From IMG/VR virus record IMGVR_UViG_3300006751_000018, positions 1 through 50,561 of that record: DNA of 50,561 nucleotides. One strand, written 5' to 3'. This stretch comes from a virus. The notes under the pieces are model-generated. The model saw only the letters and a list, made by a program, of their open reading frames with translations, ran no database searches and was not told the origin of the DNA. Below, piece by piece: positions 19,022-27,805 of the stretch; the stretch's first letter is position 1, and the number at the start of each line of letters is the position of its first letter. A program made the position numbers and the translations under genes.

Positions 19022-19552
19022 ATGGCCGATCCTACCGGAACCAACATGACAGCCGCGAAAGCCAAGGCGATTGACGCGACTGACCCTGCCCTCTACGAAT
19101 TACGTCTTTGCGAGCGTGTGCAACAGCTTCGCACAGACCACGAAAACCCAGTTCTCAGCACTGTGTCTGCGCCTGCGAGCACCACAACGACTCTCACAGA
19201 CGCACAGTCTGGCAGCGTGGTGCTTATGGCACCGAACGCAGCCGCAATCGTACTGCCTACGCCATCTGTTGGCCTGAACTACAAAATTGTTCTGACAGGC
19301 AACTACGCCTCGGCTGTATGCACTGTGAAAACAGCGACCACAGACGGTTCGGTGCATTTTGTCGGTGGCTGGACCTCTCCAGACTCTAACCACGGAGCGG
19401 CGTCCAACAACAGCAGCAATGATGCCATCACCTTCGGCGCTGATACAGAGGCGGGTGACAACATCGACCTGACCTGCATTAGTGCCACACAGTGGCTTGT
19501 GACCGGGTTCTCGAACGCGACGACGAACGGAATCACAATCGCTGACGCATAG
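19022..19552 (+). CDS. Decoration/virion surface-like protein
   Basis: 176 residues; AAGGAGAATTCTC precedes ATG 19022. After a short helical N-terminus, residues about 50-176 form a Ser/Thr/Ala-rich beta pattern with 'APNAAAIVLPTPSVGLNYKI' and 'ATQWLVTGFSN', close in style to the protein at the left edge of the window. Such domains occur in capsid decoration and tail surface proteins. Its place directly after the capsid genes favours capsid decoration, though this is inference. Confidence 0.6.
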   Translation: MADPTGTNMTAAKAKAIDATDPALYELRLCERVQQLRTDHENPVLSTVSAPASTTTTLTDAQSGSVVLMAPNAAAIVLPTPSVGLNYKIVLTGNYASAVCTVKTATTDGSVHFVGGWTSPDSNHGAASNNSSNDAITFGADTEAGDNIDLTCISATQWLVTGFSNATTNGITIADA

Positions 19553-19576
19553 TCTTAGTCAATAAGGAGATAGGCG

Positions 19577-20320
19577 GTGGCCATCGCAGATCAAGTTTCA
19601 GTCAGCTTTCTCAAGACCAACTTTTTAGCTGGTGTTGACCTGACATTTGATGATGGCACCGCCTACCCCGACTCTCTTTATCAGCAGAGTATTGATGCAG
19701 CCATTTCTTGGCTAGAAGCAGACCTTGAGGTGGTGTTCGATGATGCCACCTTCACGGAACGCTACGATGCGCGTGATATTGATCGCAACGCATTCTGGTT
19801 AATTCACGTAAATAAGCGTCCGATAAAATCTGTTACGTCGTTAAAGGCACGCTACGGGTCTTTCGACGGGGTAACATTCCCGGTAGATTGGATTCACATA
19901 TCTTCGGAGATAGGTGGCCAGCTTCAGGTCATTCCGGGTCCATCGAGTATGGGTAGTTTTGCGTTTACATCCGGTGTACCGTTGCTTATTGGCGACGTGT
20001 TTATGCCAGTGGAGTACATGCCGTTGTGGTGGGAGATTACTTACACGGCGGGGTTTACCAGTCTTCCAAAAGACCTTATCCATGCGATAGCTCTGAAGGC
20101 AGCCTTACTCCCTCTTGATGTTGCCGGTGACCTCATTGCGGGCGCAGGCATCGCGAACAAGTCGATTTCTGTCGATGGGTTGAGCCAGACAATTGGCACG
20201 ACGGCATCGGCTACGAACGCTGGCTATGGTAGTCGGATTCTTCAATATGAACGGGAGCTTAAAGCACTCTTGCCACAGCTTCGGAAGCGTTATCGCGGCA
20301 AGAACATGATGGTGATCTAA
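19577..20320 (+). CDS. Head-tail connector candidate
   Basis: 247 residues; starts with GTG 19577 after AAGGAGAT. The first part ('Y-Q-Q-S-I-D-A-A-I-S-W-L-E-A-D-L') and the 'W-W-E-I-T-Y-T-A-G-F' segment with following helix 'PKDLIHAIALKAALLPLD' recall head-tail connector/adaptor proteins, where an N-terminal helical repeat and 'Y-T-A-G-[FY]' strand are usual. It starts an overlapping run of four genes ending at the sheath. A gp6-like or adaptor function joining portal to tail is likely but not certain. Confidence 0.6.
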   Translation: MAIADQVSVSFLKTNFLAGVDLTFDDGTAYPDSLYQQSIDAAISWLEADLEVVFDDATFTERYDARDIDRNAFWLIHVNKRPIKSVTSLKARYGSFDGVTFPVDWIHISSEIGGQLQVIPGPSSMGSFAFTSGVPLLIGDVFMPVEYMPLWWEITYTAGFTSLPKDLIHAIALKAALLPLDVAGDLIAGAGIANKSISVDGLSQTIGTTASATNAGYGSRILQYERELKALLPQLRKRYRGKNMMVI

Positions 20321-21522
20321 TGCTTCTGCCGGTAGATACCCCAGCAAAGCTGTCGCCAAGAGTCGATTTCCGACCAGAGGAATTTAAGAAGCTACTGTTC
20401 TCGCACGGTCTACGTTTGAAGTGGGAACAAGCAGCGACTTGCCCCTGCAACATAAAGGTGACCGCAAACGAAGGTGTCGCTGCTTATCTGAAGACAGGCT
20501 TTACTGGAGAGACGCGGGTTGCGTGCCCTGCCTGCAACGGCACAGGTGTTATCTACCACAGTAGCCAAGAGGTTCGCGCTATCGTCACGAGCGCAAGAAC
20601 GAATCCAGAACGCTTTAAACTCTACGGAGAGCACGCTGAAGGCGCGATGGGGCTCACGCTATTACCAGAACACCTTCCGGGCTTCTTAGACCGATTTACG
20701 CTCCTTGATGCCGTCATTGTGTACACGGAGACACGCGAGCGAAAGAAGGCCAAGGCTTCCGCAACCATTACCGTTACATCGGGTTCAGCGCAAACGGTGG
20801 GTGACAAGGTGACGATTAACGTACCTGTTGCAGCCGGTGGCACTGGGTCTGCTATAGACGTACCTTTAGTGGCGAGCAACGGGGTGCCAAGCCTCGAATC
20901 AGCAAACTCCTTTCAGTCCTCAACGGACAAGGTCGAGCAAGCCAGATATATAGCAGCCGCGATCAACAACGCGGTTTCAGGTGTCTTTGCATCTACAGAA
21001 AACCGGCCTGTGGTTACGATACAAGCTACGACATCTGGCACTGCTGGAAACGCTATAACGGTGGTGGCGACACAGTCGAGTAGTTGGATGACGGTTTCGG
21101 GCTCACCACTGAGTGGTGGCGACGATAACGTGATGAAGATGCGGTACCCGATTGTGAAACGAACGCTCGCGCTCACGGGCGGGAGCAAAACTTTTGGAAC
21201 GATGTATCTTCGTAGCGCACTGACCGATAATGTCATGGGTAATATCGCCACGACCGTTTGCGCTGAGGATACGGACTTCAGCGTGAACGGCGATGGTGAC
21301 CTCGATTTTTCGTCGGCAACATCGAAGACCCCAGCGGTAGGAAATATGTTTACGGTTTCGTACTACGCCAATCCGAGATTCATAGTACGTGACCACCCAC
21401 ATAGCCTCCGAGTCTCATACGTGAAGGAAAAAAGCGTATCCGCAACGAAGACGGAGATGCCTGTAAATGTAAATTGCTGGCTCGAATTCAGAGGCGACCC
21501 TGAGAGGTTTAGTGATGGCTGA
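20320..21522 (+). CDS. Neck/virion protein with zinc-knuckle and beta insertion
   Basis: 400 residues; ATG 20320 overlaps the upstream TAA. C41-x-C43 and C69-x2-C72 ('CPACNGTG') look like a zinc-binding knuckle near the N-terminus. Residues about 150-270 are a beta module with 'TSGTAGNAITVVA' and 'LSGGDDN', also seen at 38803 and related to a module found in sheath and other tail proteins. The rest is beta-rich with no enzyme motif. Its position among connector candidates suggests a neck or head-closure role, inferred from context. Confidence 0.55.
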   Translation: MLLPVDTPAKLSPRVDFRPEEFKKLLFSHGLRLKWEQAATCPCNIKVTANEGVAAYLKTGFTGETRVACPACNGTGVIYHSSQEVRAIVTSARTNPERFKLYGEHAEGAMGLTLLPEHLPGFLDRFTLLDAVIVYTETRERKKAKASATITVTSGSAQTVGDKVTINVPVAAGGTGSAIDVPLVASNGVPSLESANSFQSSTDKVEQARYIAAAINNAVSGVFASTENRPVVTIQATTSGTAGNAITVVATQSSSWMTVSGSPLSGGDDNVMKMRYPIVKRTLALTGGSKTFGTMYLRSALTDNVMGNIATTVCAEDTDFSVNGDGDLDFSSATSKTPAVGNMFTVSYYANPRFIVRDHPHSLRVSYVKEKSVSATKTEMPVNVNCWLEFRGDPERFSDG

Positions 21523-22228
21523 GTTACGCGCTGAAACTATCGACCTAAGCAAGGTTGTGCGAGCGAGCAAAAGCCAGAACGCGAAGCTCATTCGGTCTAT
21601 CGCGATTCGGGTTAAGATGGAAATTCTGAAGGAGGCAAGGAATAGCCTCGGTACGACGCTGAATGATTACATTCGCGGCCTCCAGATTGATCACATTTCC
21701 GAAACCAGTGCTCGCATCGTCTTGACTGGCCCGATTGCGAATATGATCGAGCAGGGCTTAGGTAGCGGGGGGATTGGGACAATCGGACCACGGGATATGC
21801 GTGCAGTGCTTCTAAAGCCCGGAACAAGAAGCTTGCGGCATGGTAAAAACGGCATGTACCTGCACGTCCCGTTTACGCACACGAAGGGATCTATCGAGTC
21901 AAAGGGCGGGGCCAGTGCCATGACGGCTGCAAGACGGCTATCCCCGACGCAAACCAGCCAGAGAGGGGCAAGTCGGGTCACGCGGTGGGCTCCGGGCGAA
22001 ACGGGCCGTCTTGGCAATGAGTTTCACAAACACCTAACGGGTATGGTGAGGCTTGAAAAACAGTATGCGGGAGCGACACAAAGCACATACCGGACTTGGC
22101 GTACAATATCCGAGGCGTCAAAGACCGGGTGGATAGCCGCGCCGATTAAAGCTCGCAATTTCTTTGAAAAAATAAACATGCTTGTGCCACAGTTCGTAAA
22201 CGAAGCTCGTGCGAGGATGAATCAATAA
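21515..22228 (+). CDS. HK97 gp10-like tail/neck completion protein candidate
   Basis: 237 residues from ATG 21515 (GTG 21512 also in frame); GAGAGG at 21502-21507 has good spacing to the ATG. The helical N-terminus with 'IRSIAIRVKMEILKEARNSL' and the strand 'SETSARIVLTGPIANMIEQG' resemble HK97 gp10/neck-type proteins that cap or finish the tail. A second half with 'HGKNGMYLHVPFTH' and a basic 'GAREF'-free region is unfamiliar. It overlaps both neighbours. The assignment is moderate. Confidence 0.55.
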   Translation: MAELRAETIDLSKVVRASKSQNAKLIRSIAIRVKMEILKEARNSLGTTLNDYIRGLQIDHISETSARIVLTGPIANMIEQGLGSGGIGTIGPRDMRAVLLKPGTRSLRHGKNGMYLHVPFTHTKGSIESKGGASAMTAARRLSPTQTSQRGASRVTRWAPGETGRLGNEFHKHLTGMVRLEKQYAGATQSTYRTWRTISEASKTGWIAAPIKARNFFEKINMLVPQFVNEARARMNQ

Positions 22229-22890
22229 TGTTGGATAGACACACACTTTTAGTGCTGCAAGCCGGTTGGCAAACCTTGATCGATGACCGGGTGATGTTCC
22301 ACGATCTTTATCCAATCGCATCGGATTCAGAGATCGAAAGCTGGCGAGCGGCCTTCAAAAAGCATCCGGTGGTCTTTAAGGCGGCGTTTGCTCCGGGCGA
22401 AGAAGAGCTACCGCTTTGTGTGGTCCAATTGTCGTCGGAGTCCGTTGAAGTTCAGCCGCTAGGCGGCGTTGGTGGTTGGACACCAAACCAGTCCACAGGC
22501 TCGGTCACGATGTCTAGTGCTGGCGTACCGTCCCACGCTTCTGGCGTTCGAGATTACTTCCACTACGGAATTCGGCAGAACGTGAACATATCATGCTACA
22601 CCGAGCACCCCGATCTTACGCGATCACTACATTACGGGCTTCGTGCGGTTATGTTTGCAGCCCAGGATTGGTTTCTCGGGAGCGGGTATTCAACAATCGA
22701 ATATCAATCGGCCTCTGATCTAACAACAGAGCTAGAGCTTCTTTTTGGGTATGTAAGGCAAATGAGTTGGTCCGCGCTACGTATGGAGCAAATTACGGGC
22801 GTAAGCCGACTCGCACACAGTATTTCAGTTCACATGAATGATATTGTTGTCGCTGGGGTAACTGGTGGTACAATAGCTCTTAACGAATAG
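22228..22890 (+). CDS. Tail terminator/neck protein candidate
   Basis: 220 residues; ATG 22228 overlaps the previous TAA. It has an N-terminal helix, 'PLCVVQLSSESVEVQPLGG' strands, 'RQNVNISCYTEHPDLTRSLHYGLRAVM' and a C-terminal strand pattern. This layout and its place just before the sheath gene fit a tail terminator (gpU/gp15-like), which caps the tube and sheath and binds the head. No diagnostic motif was recognised, so this is positional. Confidence 0.5.
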   Translation: MLDRHTLLVLQAGWQTLIDDRVMFHDLYPIASDSEIESWRAAFKKHPVVFKAAFAPGEEELPLCVVQLSSESVEVQPLGGVGGWTPNQSTGSVTMSSAGVPSHASGVRDYFHYGIRQNVNISCYTEHPDLTRSLHYGLRAVMFAAQDWFLGSGYSTIEYQSASDLTTELELLFGYVRQMSWSALRMEQITGVSRLAHSISVHMNDIVVAGVTGGTIALNE

Positions 22891-22904
22891 TAAGGAGGCA
22901 CGCG

Positions 22905-24920
22905 ATGTCAGCGTCCACATTAACCTTCGGTGGTTTCCAAACACGGCGGCCCGGTACATACGCGCTGGTAGATGCCTCTGCTTTAGGCGGCAAGCAACTA
23001 ACAGTAGGTCGATTGGGAATCGTTGGTGACTTCCCGTTCCTGCAACAAAACACAGCGAAAGAGGTCACTTCACCTCTGGCGATGTCACAGCTTGACTCGA
23101 CGAACGAGGATCTACAAGTCATTACGCGACTTGCGTTCACTCCATCAAACGATGAGCGGGTTCCGGGTGGAGCTACAGCGGTAGTCCTTATGAACGCGGC
23201 TGTCACGACTCAGGCCAGCAAGGCAGTGTCTTCGTCGGGTGCTGAAGACGTACTTCTTTTAAAAAGTCGAATCTGGGGAGCCTCTGGGAACCGTATGCGC
23301 TACGCAATCGCAGCAGGGACCAACGAGGGGAAAAAGCTCACCATTGAACACAATGGAACATCTGAGGTTCACGACAATGTGACCTGGGGAACCATCTTAC
23401 AGGTGAACTACAGCGGTAGCTCGTTTGCGACTGCGACCATGTACGTGGACAACTCGTCGGCTGGAAACGGGTTGGTGATCAACGCTACGCGCTCGCTTGG
23501 AACCTCCACTGGATCGCACGCCTTGGCTACCCCAGCCGACGGAAAGGTGACCATCACATCAAACGCCATCGGTGCAGCCGACGCCAACATAACTGTTGTT
23601 GTCTCGGGAACAGCCTTGGTAGATGGTGTGGCCACAACAGGCCAAACCGAAACAATCGTGTTCAATAACACGAGCGGAACCTCGAAAGAGGGAACTAAGC
23701 ACTTTACGCACATCACAACAATTGCGAACACGCACACGAACATTGCAAACGCTGCGACTGCACAGTTCGACGTTTTCACAGCGAAAGACAGTGGTTCGAC
23801 TAACCAGAGCCATAACTTCGCGAAGATTTCAGACGCAGTTGAGGAACTGACTAGCTACACAGATTTCGCTGCGACATCCGTATCTCCAAGAGTCTCAAGC
23901 TTGAAGATAAGTGAGCTTGATGACTTCGCATCGTCCGGGTCACCAACTTCCATCAAGGCGTCTCTCCAAGATTTGACTGCGGAACTTCACGCAGTCAACG
24001 CTGCTTTCAATAGCAGTGCGCTCGTGTCATCGACTGTTTCCCTTGAGGGAGCGCGCAAGAATGTCGCGAATGTCACAGCAACCTATCTTATTGGTGGGAC
24101 TGCGACAGCACCTACGACTTCAGGCTACCAGACAGCCTTGGAAAACCTAGAAAGCCAGAACGCGCAAGTGCTCGCGGTTCTTTCCGATAACGCGACTGTT
24201 CACGGTTACACAGTCACGCACTGCAAGAAGATGGCGGGCCTCGGTAAATCAGAGCGTAACGCCTGGGTAGGTGCAGCCGCTTCCGAGGCGTTGTCAGCAC
24301 TGAAGACTCGCGCAAAGGCAATAAACTCTCGACACGTCGCTTTGGTCGGCCAAGAGATATATATCGCCAACGCGAAAGGGACTTTAGCCTACTACGCGCC
24401 AATGTATTTAGCATTGCAGCTTGCAGCTATGCAGTGCGGGACACCAGTTGCTACGCCTCTCACACGTAAGCTGCCAGCACTGAGTGGGTTTCGGCAAGCA
24501 GCATCATGGTCGCCTGATAAAAACGCAGAGGAACTTCTCTCTAACGGTATTTGCTTTCTCGTGGATACCGATTTAACGCCACGAGTCGAGCGTTCTATTA
24601 CGACCTACCTCACGGACGACAACGCTATCTTCTCTGAAGTTTCAGCTAATGAGTCTGTAAACACGTCGGTACGTGACTTGCGTGCAGAATTGGACACTTT
24701 CATCGGTTCCGCGTCGGTGGCAGGTACAACTGCGCTAATCAAAGAGTTGGCCGTTTCGAGGCTTAAAAAACAGGTTGAGCTTGGCTATATCAAGGCATTT
24801 AGAAATGTCTCGATTGACGACCTTGGCGATACTTTCCGTATCAACTACGAAGTAGCTGCCACCGAGCCAATCAACTTCATCCTCATCGTCGCACACGTTG
24901 TGCGAATTGCGGCTGCATAA
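22905..24920 (+). CDS. Tail sheath protein
   Basis: 671 residues, TAAGGAGG before ATG 22905. The start 'F-G-G-F-Q-T-R-R-P-G-T-Y' and C-terminal part ('TYLTDDNAIFSEVSANESVNTSVRDLR', then 'TFRINYEVAATEPINFILI') fit contractile tail sheaths: an N-terminal arm, a conserved C-terminal domain and the last strand that links neighbours. Residues about 150-330 are an insertion of beta-rich material, including KHFTHIT (265-271), which recurs in the giant fibre gene. The protein contracts to drive the tube through the envelope. Next gene is the tube. Confidence 0.85.
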   Translation: MSASTLTFGGFQTRRPGTYALVDASALGGKQLTVGRLGIVGDFPFLQQNTAKEVTSPLAMSQLDSTNEDLQVITRLAFTPSNDERVPGGATAVVLMNAAVTTQASKAVSSSGAEDVLLLKSRIWGASGNRMRYAIAAGTNEGKKLTIEHNGTSEVHDNVTWGTILQVNYSGSSFATATMYVDNSSAGNGLVINATRSLGTSTGSHALATPADGKVTITSNAIGAADANITVVVSGTALVDGVATTGQTETIVFNNTSGTSKEGTKHFTHITTIANTHTNIANAATAQFDVFTAKDSGSTNQSHNFAKISDAVEELTSYTDFAATSVSPRVSSLKISELDDFASSGSPTSIKASLQDLTAELHAVNAAFNSSALVSSTVSLEGARKNVANVTATYLIGGTATAPTTSGYQTALENLESQNAQVLAVLSDNATVHGYTVTHCKKMAGLGKSERNAWVGAAASEALSALKTRAKAINSRHVALVGQEIYIANAKGTLAYYAPMYLALQLAAMQCGTPVATPLTRKLPALSGFRQAASWSPDKNAEELLSNGICFLVDTDLTPRVERSITTYLTDDNAIFSEVSANESVNTSVRDLRAELDTFIGSASVAGTTALIKELAVSRLKKQVELGYIKAFRNVSIDDLGDTFRINYEVAATEPINFILIVAHVVRIAAA

Positions 24921-24932
24921 GGAGTATAAAAA

Positions 24933-25403
24933 ATGGCAACTGAATTAGGACGTGTATTCTCGGGTGCTCGCGCAGAGATACACATAAAAGGCTCTCAAGG
25001 CTTAGAACGAGTCGGCTACGCGACTGGGGTGACTGGGACAGAAACGCTCACGCTTCAAGAGGTTGAGGTGCTTGGTCACATCGACCCTATCGAAATCGAG
25101 CCCATCGGGCGAAGGGTTACTGTCACAGCGGACTTTGTTCGTTTCGTTGGCACGAGCCTGAGAAGCAAAGGTTTGTGGCCGAAAGCTGGGGCAGATGCCA
25201 ACTCGGCAGTGTCGGAGGTGATCAATTTTCCAGACCTTGAGTTCATTGTCTTCGATGCAATCAGTGGCCAGAAGATCTTCAAGGTTGAGGGTATCAAGTG
25301 TGAAACAAGGACGTTCCGAGTTGACCGCGCCGGTCTAACTACGACAAACGCAACATTTAGAGGTCTTCGCATGACCGACGAAGGTGATGCGTCTAACGAA
25401 TAA
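24933..25403 (+). CDS. Tail tube protein
   Basis: 156 residues, TAAGGAG before ATG 24933. Directly after the sheath gene and of the usual size for a contractile tail tube. The sequence is beta-rich: 'GLERVGYATGVTGTETLTLQEVEVLGHIDPIEIEPIG' style strands (only a part is quoted here as motif 'GYATGVTGTETLTLQ'), then 'TADFVRF' and a C-terminal 'TTTNATFRGLR'. Tube subunits form the hexameric inner channel for DNA. Identification rests on order, size and beta pattern. Confidence 0.8.
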   Translation: MATELGRVFSGARAEIHIKGSQGLERVGYATGVTGTETLTLQEVEVLGHIDPIEIEPIGRRVTVTADFVRFVGTSLRSKGLWPKAGADANSAVSEVINFPDLEFIVFDAISGQKIFKVEGIKCETRTFRVDRAGLTTTNATFRGLRMTDEGDASNE

Positions 25404-25433
25404 TCGCAATATAAACACACGGGGAGGTAAAGT

Positions 25434-25928
25434 GTGTCTTTAGATGATATTAGGCAACTCGGAGAAACTTCTGAGTCAGAAAAGGTTTACGAGCGTGAAC
25501 ACACGTTCGTTGTTAGGTACAAGTGCCCGGAGGGTCGCCAGTACGAAGCGGCCATTACTTCTAAGATTCTTTCGGGCGATGATCGCAACAAGGTAGCGCG
25601 AATTGCAGCACAGATAGCAGCGTGCCCCTGGGATCAGCTTCCGATGGGTGAGCAAATCCGAATTTATGGCCTTGCCGTGTGCTCTGTCGCACTCGATAGC
25701 CCGCCAGACTGGATAAATAAATTCATTACGGAAGACCCTGCTTTGTTAGGCGGCATCTATGAGGAGGTGGCCCGACATGACACGGGCTGGTTTCGTTCAG
25801 GTGGTGGATCGGGTAGCGAGGACGAGGAAGAGGCCAGAGTTTCAATTTCTTCAGAAGCACCTACCTCAACTCCAGACGAGCGAATGCAGCCCATTAGTTC
25901 CAAACCTATGCTTGGCCGATCTGTATGA
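25434..25928 (+). CDS. Tail assembly chaperone, short form
   Basis: 164 residues; GTG 25434 follows GGGGAGG. A folded N-terminal ~110 residues ('EREHTFVVRYKCPEGRQYEA', 'WDQLPMGEQIRIYGLAVCSV') is followed by an acidic, Ser/Pro-rich tail ('GSGSEDEEEA'). Position between tube and tape measure is that of tail assembly chaperones (gpG-like), which coat the tape measure during tail building. A second frame overlaps its end and extends it (see the next entry), matching the common frameshifted gpG/gpGT design. Confidence 0.65.
   Translation: MSLDDIRQLGETSESEKVYEREHTFVVRYKCPEGRQYEAAITSKILSGDDRNKVARIAAQIAACPWDQLPMGEQIRIYGLAVCSVALDSPPDWINKFITEDPALLGGIYEEVARHDTGWFRSGGGSGSEDEEEARVSISSEAPTSTPDERMQPISSKPMLGRSV
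25762..25767 (+). promoter_or_regulatory. Internal AGGAGG that could start the second chaperone frame
   Basis: AGGAGG lies inside the chaperone gene, nine bases before ATG 25777 in the shifted frame. It may be a chance product of Glu-Glu codons, so its role is uncertain. Confidence 0.35.
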
Positions 25929-26142
25929 GGCTAATTTTCTTCGCATGGAAGATAAGCATTGGAATGAGTTCTTAGCTAGTAGGGCGTCTACCGGAGAAGG
26001 GTTAGTGACCGGCGATCAGGTTTTCGATGAAATGGAGCGTAAGCTCTTCTCGGAGCTTGATGGTGGCGAAGAAGTGGAGACAATTTCCGCAGCTAATGGT
26101 ACAAATGAGGTAGATAAGAAGCCGGAGAAAGAAGATGCCTGA
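25777..26142 (+). CDS. Overlapping second chaperone frame (frameshift extension or separate gene)
   Basis: A frame shifted by +1 (or -2) relative to the chaperone overlaps its last ~150 bp and runs to TGA 26140-26142. It could start on its own at ATG 25777, which has AGGAGG (25762-25767) nine bases upstream. But the residues before ~25920 are Arg-rich and look like the off-frame reading of the upstream tail, while 'LYEANFLRMEDKHWNEFLASR' onward looks truly coding. A ribosomal frameshift near 25902-25928 giving a fused long form therefore seems equally likely. No classic heptamer was identified. It overlaps the tape measure start by 8 bp. Confidence 0.5.
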   Translation: MTRAGFVQVVDRVARTRKRPEFQFLQKHLPQLQTSECSPLVPNLCLADLYEANFLRMEDKHWNEFLASRASTGEGLVTGDQVFDEMERKLFSELDGGEEVETISAANGTNEVDKKPEKEDA

Positions 26143-27805
26143 GCAGCGGCATAGAACTATACTCGACATCCAAGCTGACACGTCTAGCGCAGAGCAGGCG
26201 ATTCAGCGTTTAGAGGATAGGATACGGTCGATGCAGCAGGCGGCTAACATCACATTCGGTGGTGGAGGCGGCGGTGGCGGTGGTGGCGGTGGTGGCCAAA
26301 TCAACGCGGGAGCTTCAGGTACCGGCTCACACAGGCGCGGTCGGTACGGCGGGTCAGATCAAGTAAGGGACAGCCAGGGAAGATTCGTTGGCGAAGGTGG
26401 TGGAAGCGGTGGCGGCAGCATGTTTCAGGGCCTTGGTCGAGGTTTGCTCGGGCTTGGCGCTGTCGGCTTTGCGGGTCAAGTAGGTGGATACTCTGCTGGG
26501 CAAGTCTCCCCAGGATATGGCGGCGTAGCTGCTCGCCAACAGCAGCGTTTAGCGATGGGCCAGACAGCCGGTATGACAGCCGGTGGCGCATTGATGATGA
26601 CAGGCAACCCGGCTCTTATGGCTGGTGGTGCGCTGCTCTCTATCGGTAGCTCGTTCTTCGGGTCACGCTCGCGTGCAGACCTTCAGCGACAGCAGAATCA
26701 GGCTCAAATGCGTCAATCGGTAGCCGAACGAAGCATTAGCATTAACATGGCCATGCGAAGAGCTTCCTTTCAGGGCGCGAACGTGTTTGGAGCAGACGCA
26801 AGCGCGCAGAACGACCCATTTTCAATGTTGCGTACGGGTGCCAATTTGGGCATGGACCCAACACAAGCGGCTGGAATGCTTCAGCAAATCACCACGGCTG
26901 GTGGTGGTGGCTTTAACGGTGACTTCATGGGTCGAAACCCACAGACCTTCGCAACCAACCTCATTCAAAGCCTCGCAGCCGGTGTCAGCGCGGGGGGGAT
27001 GGGGAATTTTGCAGGGCAGTTTAGGGCCGGTGGTGGTTTTCGTATGGGTGGAAACCGAGGGCTCGGCGGTGGCGAGTTGATGATGGGGCTTATACGCAGC
27101 GGGCAAGAGCAAGGTCTTGGCTCCGCTGGTATCGACCAGATGTTATCTTCGTTCACTCGTATCGGGCAGATGATGGAGGAGAAGGGCATGAAAATAGCCC
27201 CAGAATCCATCCTGAGCTTCTCTGAGAGCCTTCGTGGGCACGGGGGCATGAATGGCCCATTCGCGGGCGCACAGGGCATGAGAGCGGCCCAGACGATGAT
27301 ACAAAGCAACCTGGGTGCGCGGGATAAGTTACTTTCTCCCTTCCAGGGGCTAGGCCAAACGATGGCGATGGCGACGGCACTAGATAAAACGGGCGGTAAC
27401 CTTGTGGCCGCAACCGACCTGCTAGAAACGGGTGGCCCCGGATTCGCGGCTAACTCGGTGCTCGGCTTTGGTGGAGAGGATTCGTTTTTGTCGAAGATGG
27501 TTTTCCGGTCTATGGGGTTCGGGGGAGGTCAGGCTGATGTCCTTGCTTCCGGTGGCTTTAGGAACGTGAACACGGCGGGATTAGCAGACCAACTCGACAC
27601 ATCGTTTGCTATGGGCGGGGGAATGGACATTGCAGCACCGGACGCACCGGGGGCCGCCGTAGCCCAGGCATCGAAGACCCTTCGCCAACAACAGATGATT
27701 AGTGGTGGCGAAGCGACGAACATAATTAGGTCATTGGCAAATATGGAGGATGCGTGGGTACGCACGGCATCTTCTCTTGAGAAGTACGTGACCAAGAATT
27801 ACTAA
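26135..27805 (+). CDS. Tape measure protein candidate, glycine-rich
   Basis: 556 residues; ATG 26135, with GGAGAAAG upstream, overlaps the previous stop. It starts with a coiled-coil-like helix ('AEQAIQRLEDRIRSMQQA'), then 13 glycines in a row near residue 42. Hydrophobic Gly/Ala-rich segments follow ('GLLGLGAVGFAGQVGGYSAG', 'MTAGGALMMTGNPALMAGGA'), with a long Met/Gly/Gln-rich helical body. Place after the tail chaperone and a mix of helical and membrane-like segments fit a tape measure, which sets tail length. At 556 residues the tail should be short (about 80 nm at 0.15 nm per residue, a rule of thumb). It also could be an internal tail protein. Confidence 0.65.
   Translation: MPEQRHRTILDIQADTSSAEQAIQRLEDRIRSMQQAANITFGGGGGGGGGGGGGQINAGASGTGSHRRGRYGGSDQVRDSQGRFVGEGGGSGGGSMFQGLGRGLLGLGAVGFAGQVGGYSAGQVSPGYGGVAARQQQRLAMGQTAGMTAGGALMMTGNPALMAGGALLSIGSSFFGSRSRADLQRQQNQAQMRQSVAERSISINMAMRRASFQGANVFGADASAQNDPFSMLRTGANLGMDPTQAAGMLQQITTAGGGGFNGDFMGRNPQTFATNLIQSLAAGVSAGGMGNFAGQFRAGGGFRMGGNRGLGGGELMMGLIRSGQEQGLGSAGIDQMLSSFTRIGQMMEEKGMKIAPESILSFSESLRGHGGMNGPFAGAQGMRAAQTMIQSNLGARDKLLSPFQGLGQTMAMATALDKTGGNLVAATDLLETGGPGFAANSVLGFGGEDSFLSKMVFRSMGFGGGQADVLASGGFRNVNTAGLADQLDTSFAMGGGMDIAAPDAPGAAVAQASKTLRQQQMISGGEATNIIRSLANMEDAWVRTASSLEKYVTKNY

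Noticed and set aside
26259-26300. GGT/GGC run that could be a simple-sequence or CRISPR-like repeat
   Set aside because: It is a poly-glycine stretch within the tape measure gene and has no spacer structure.
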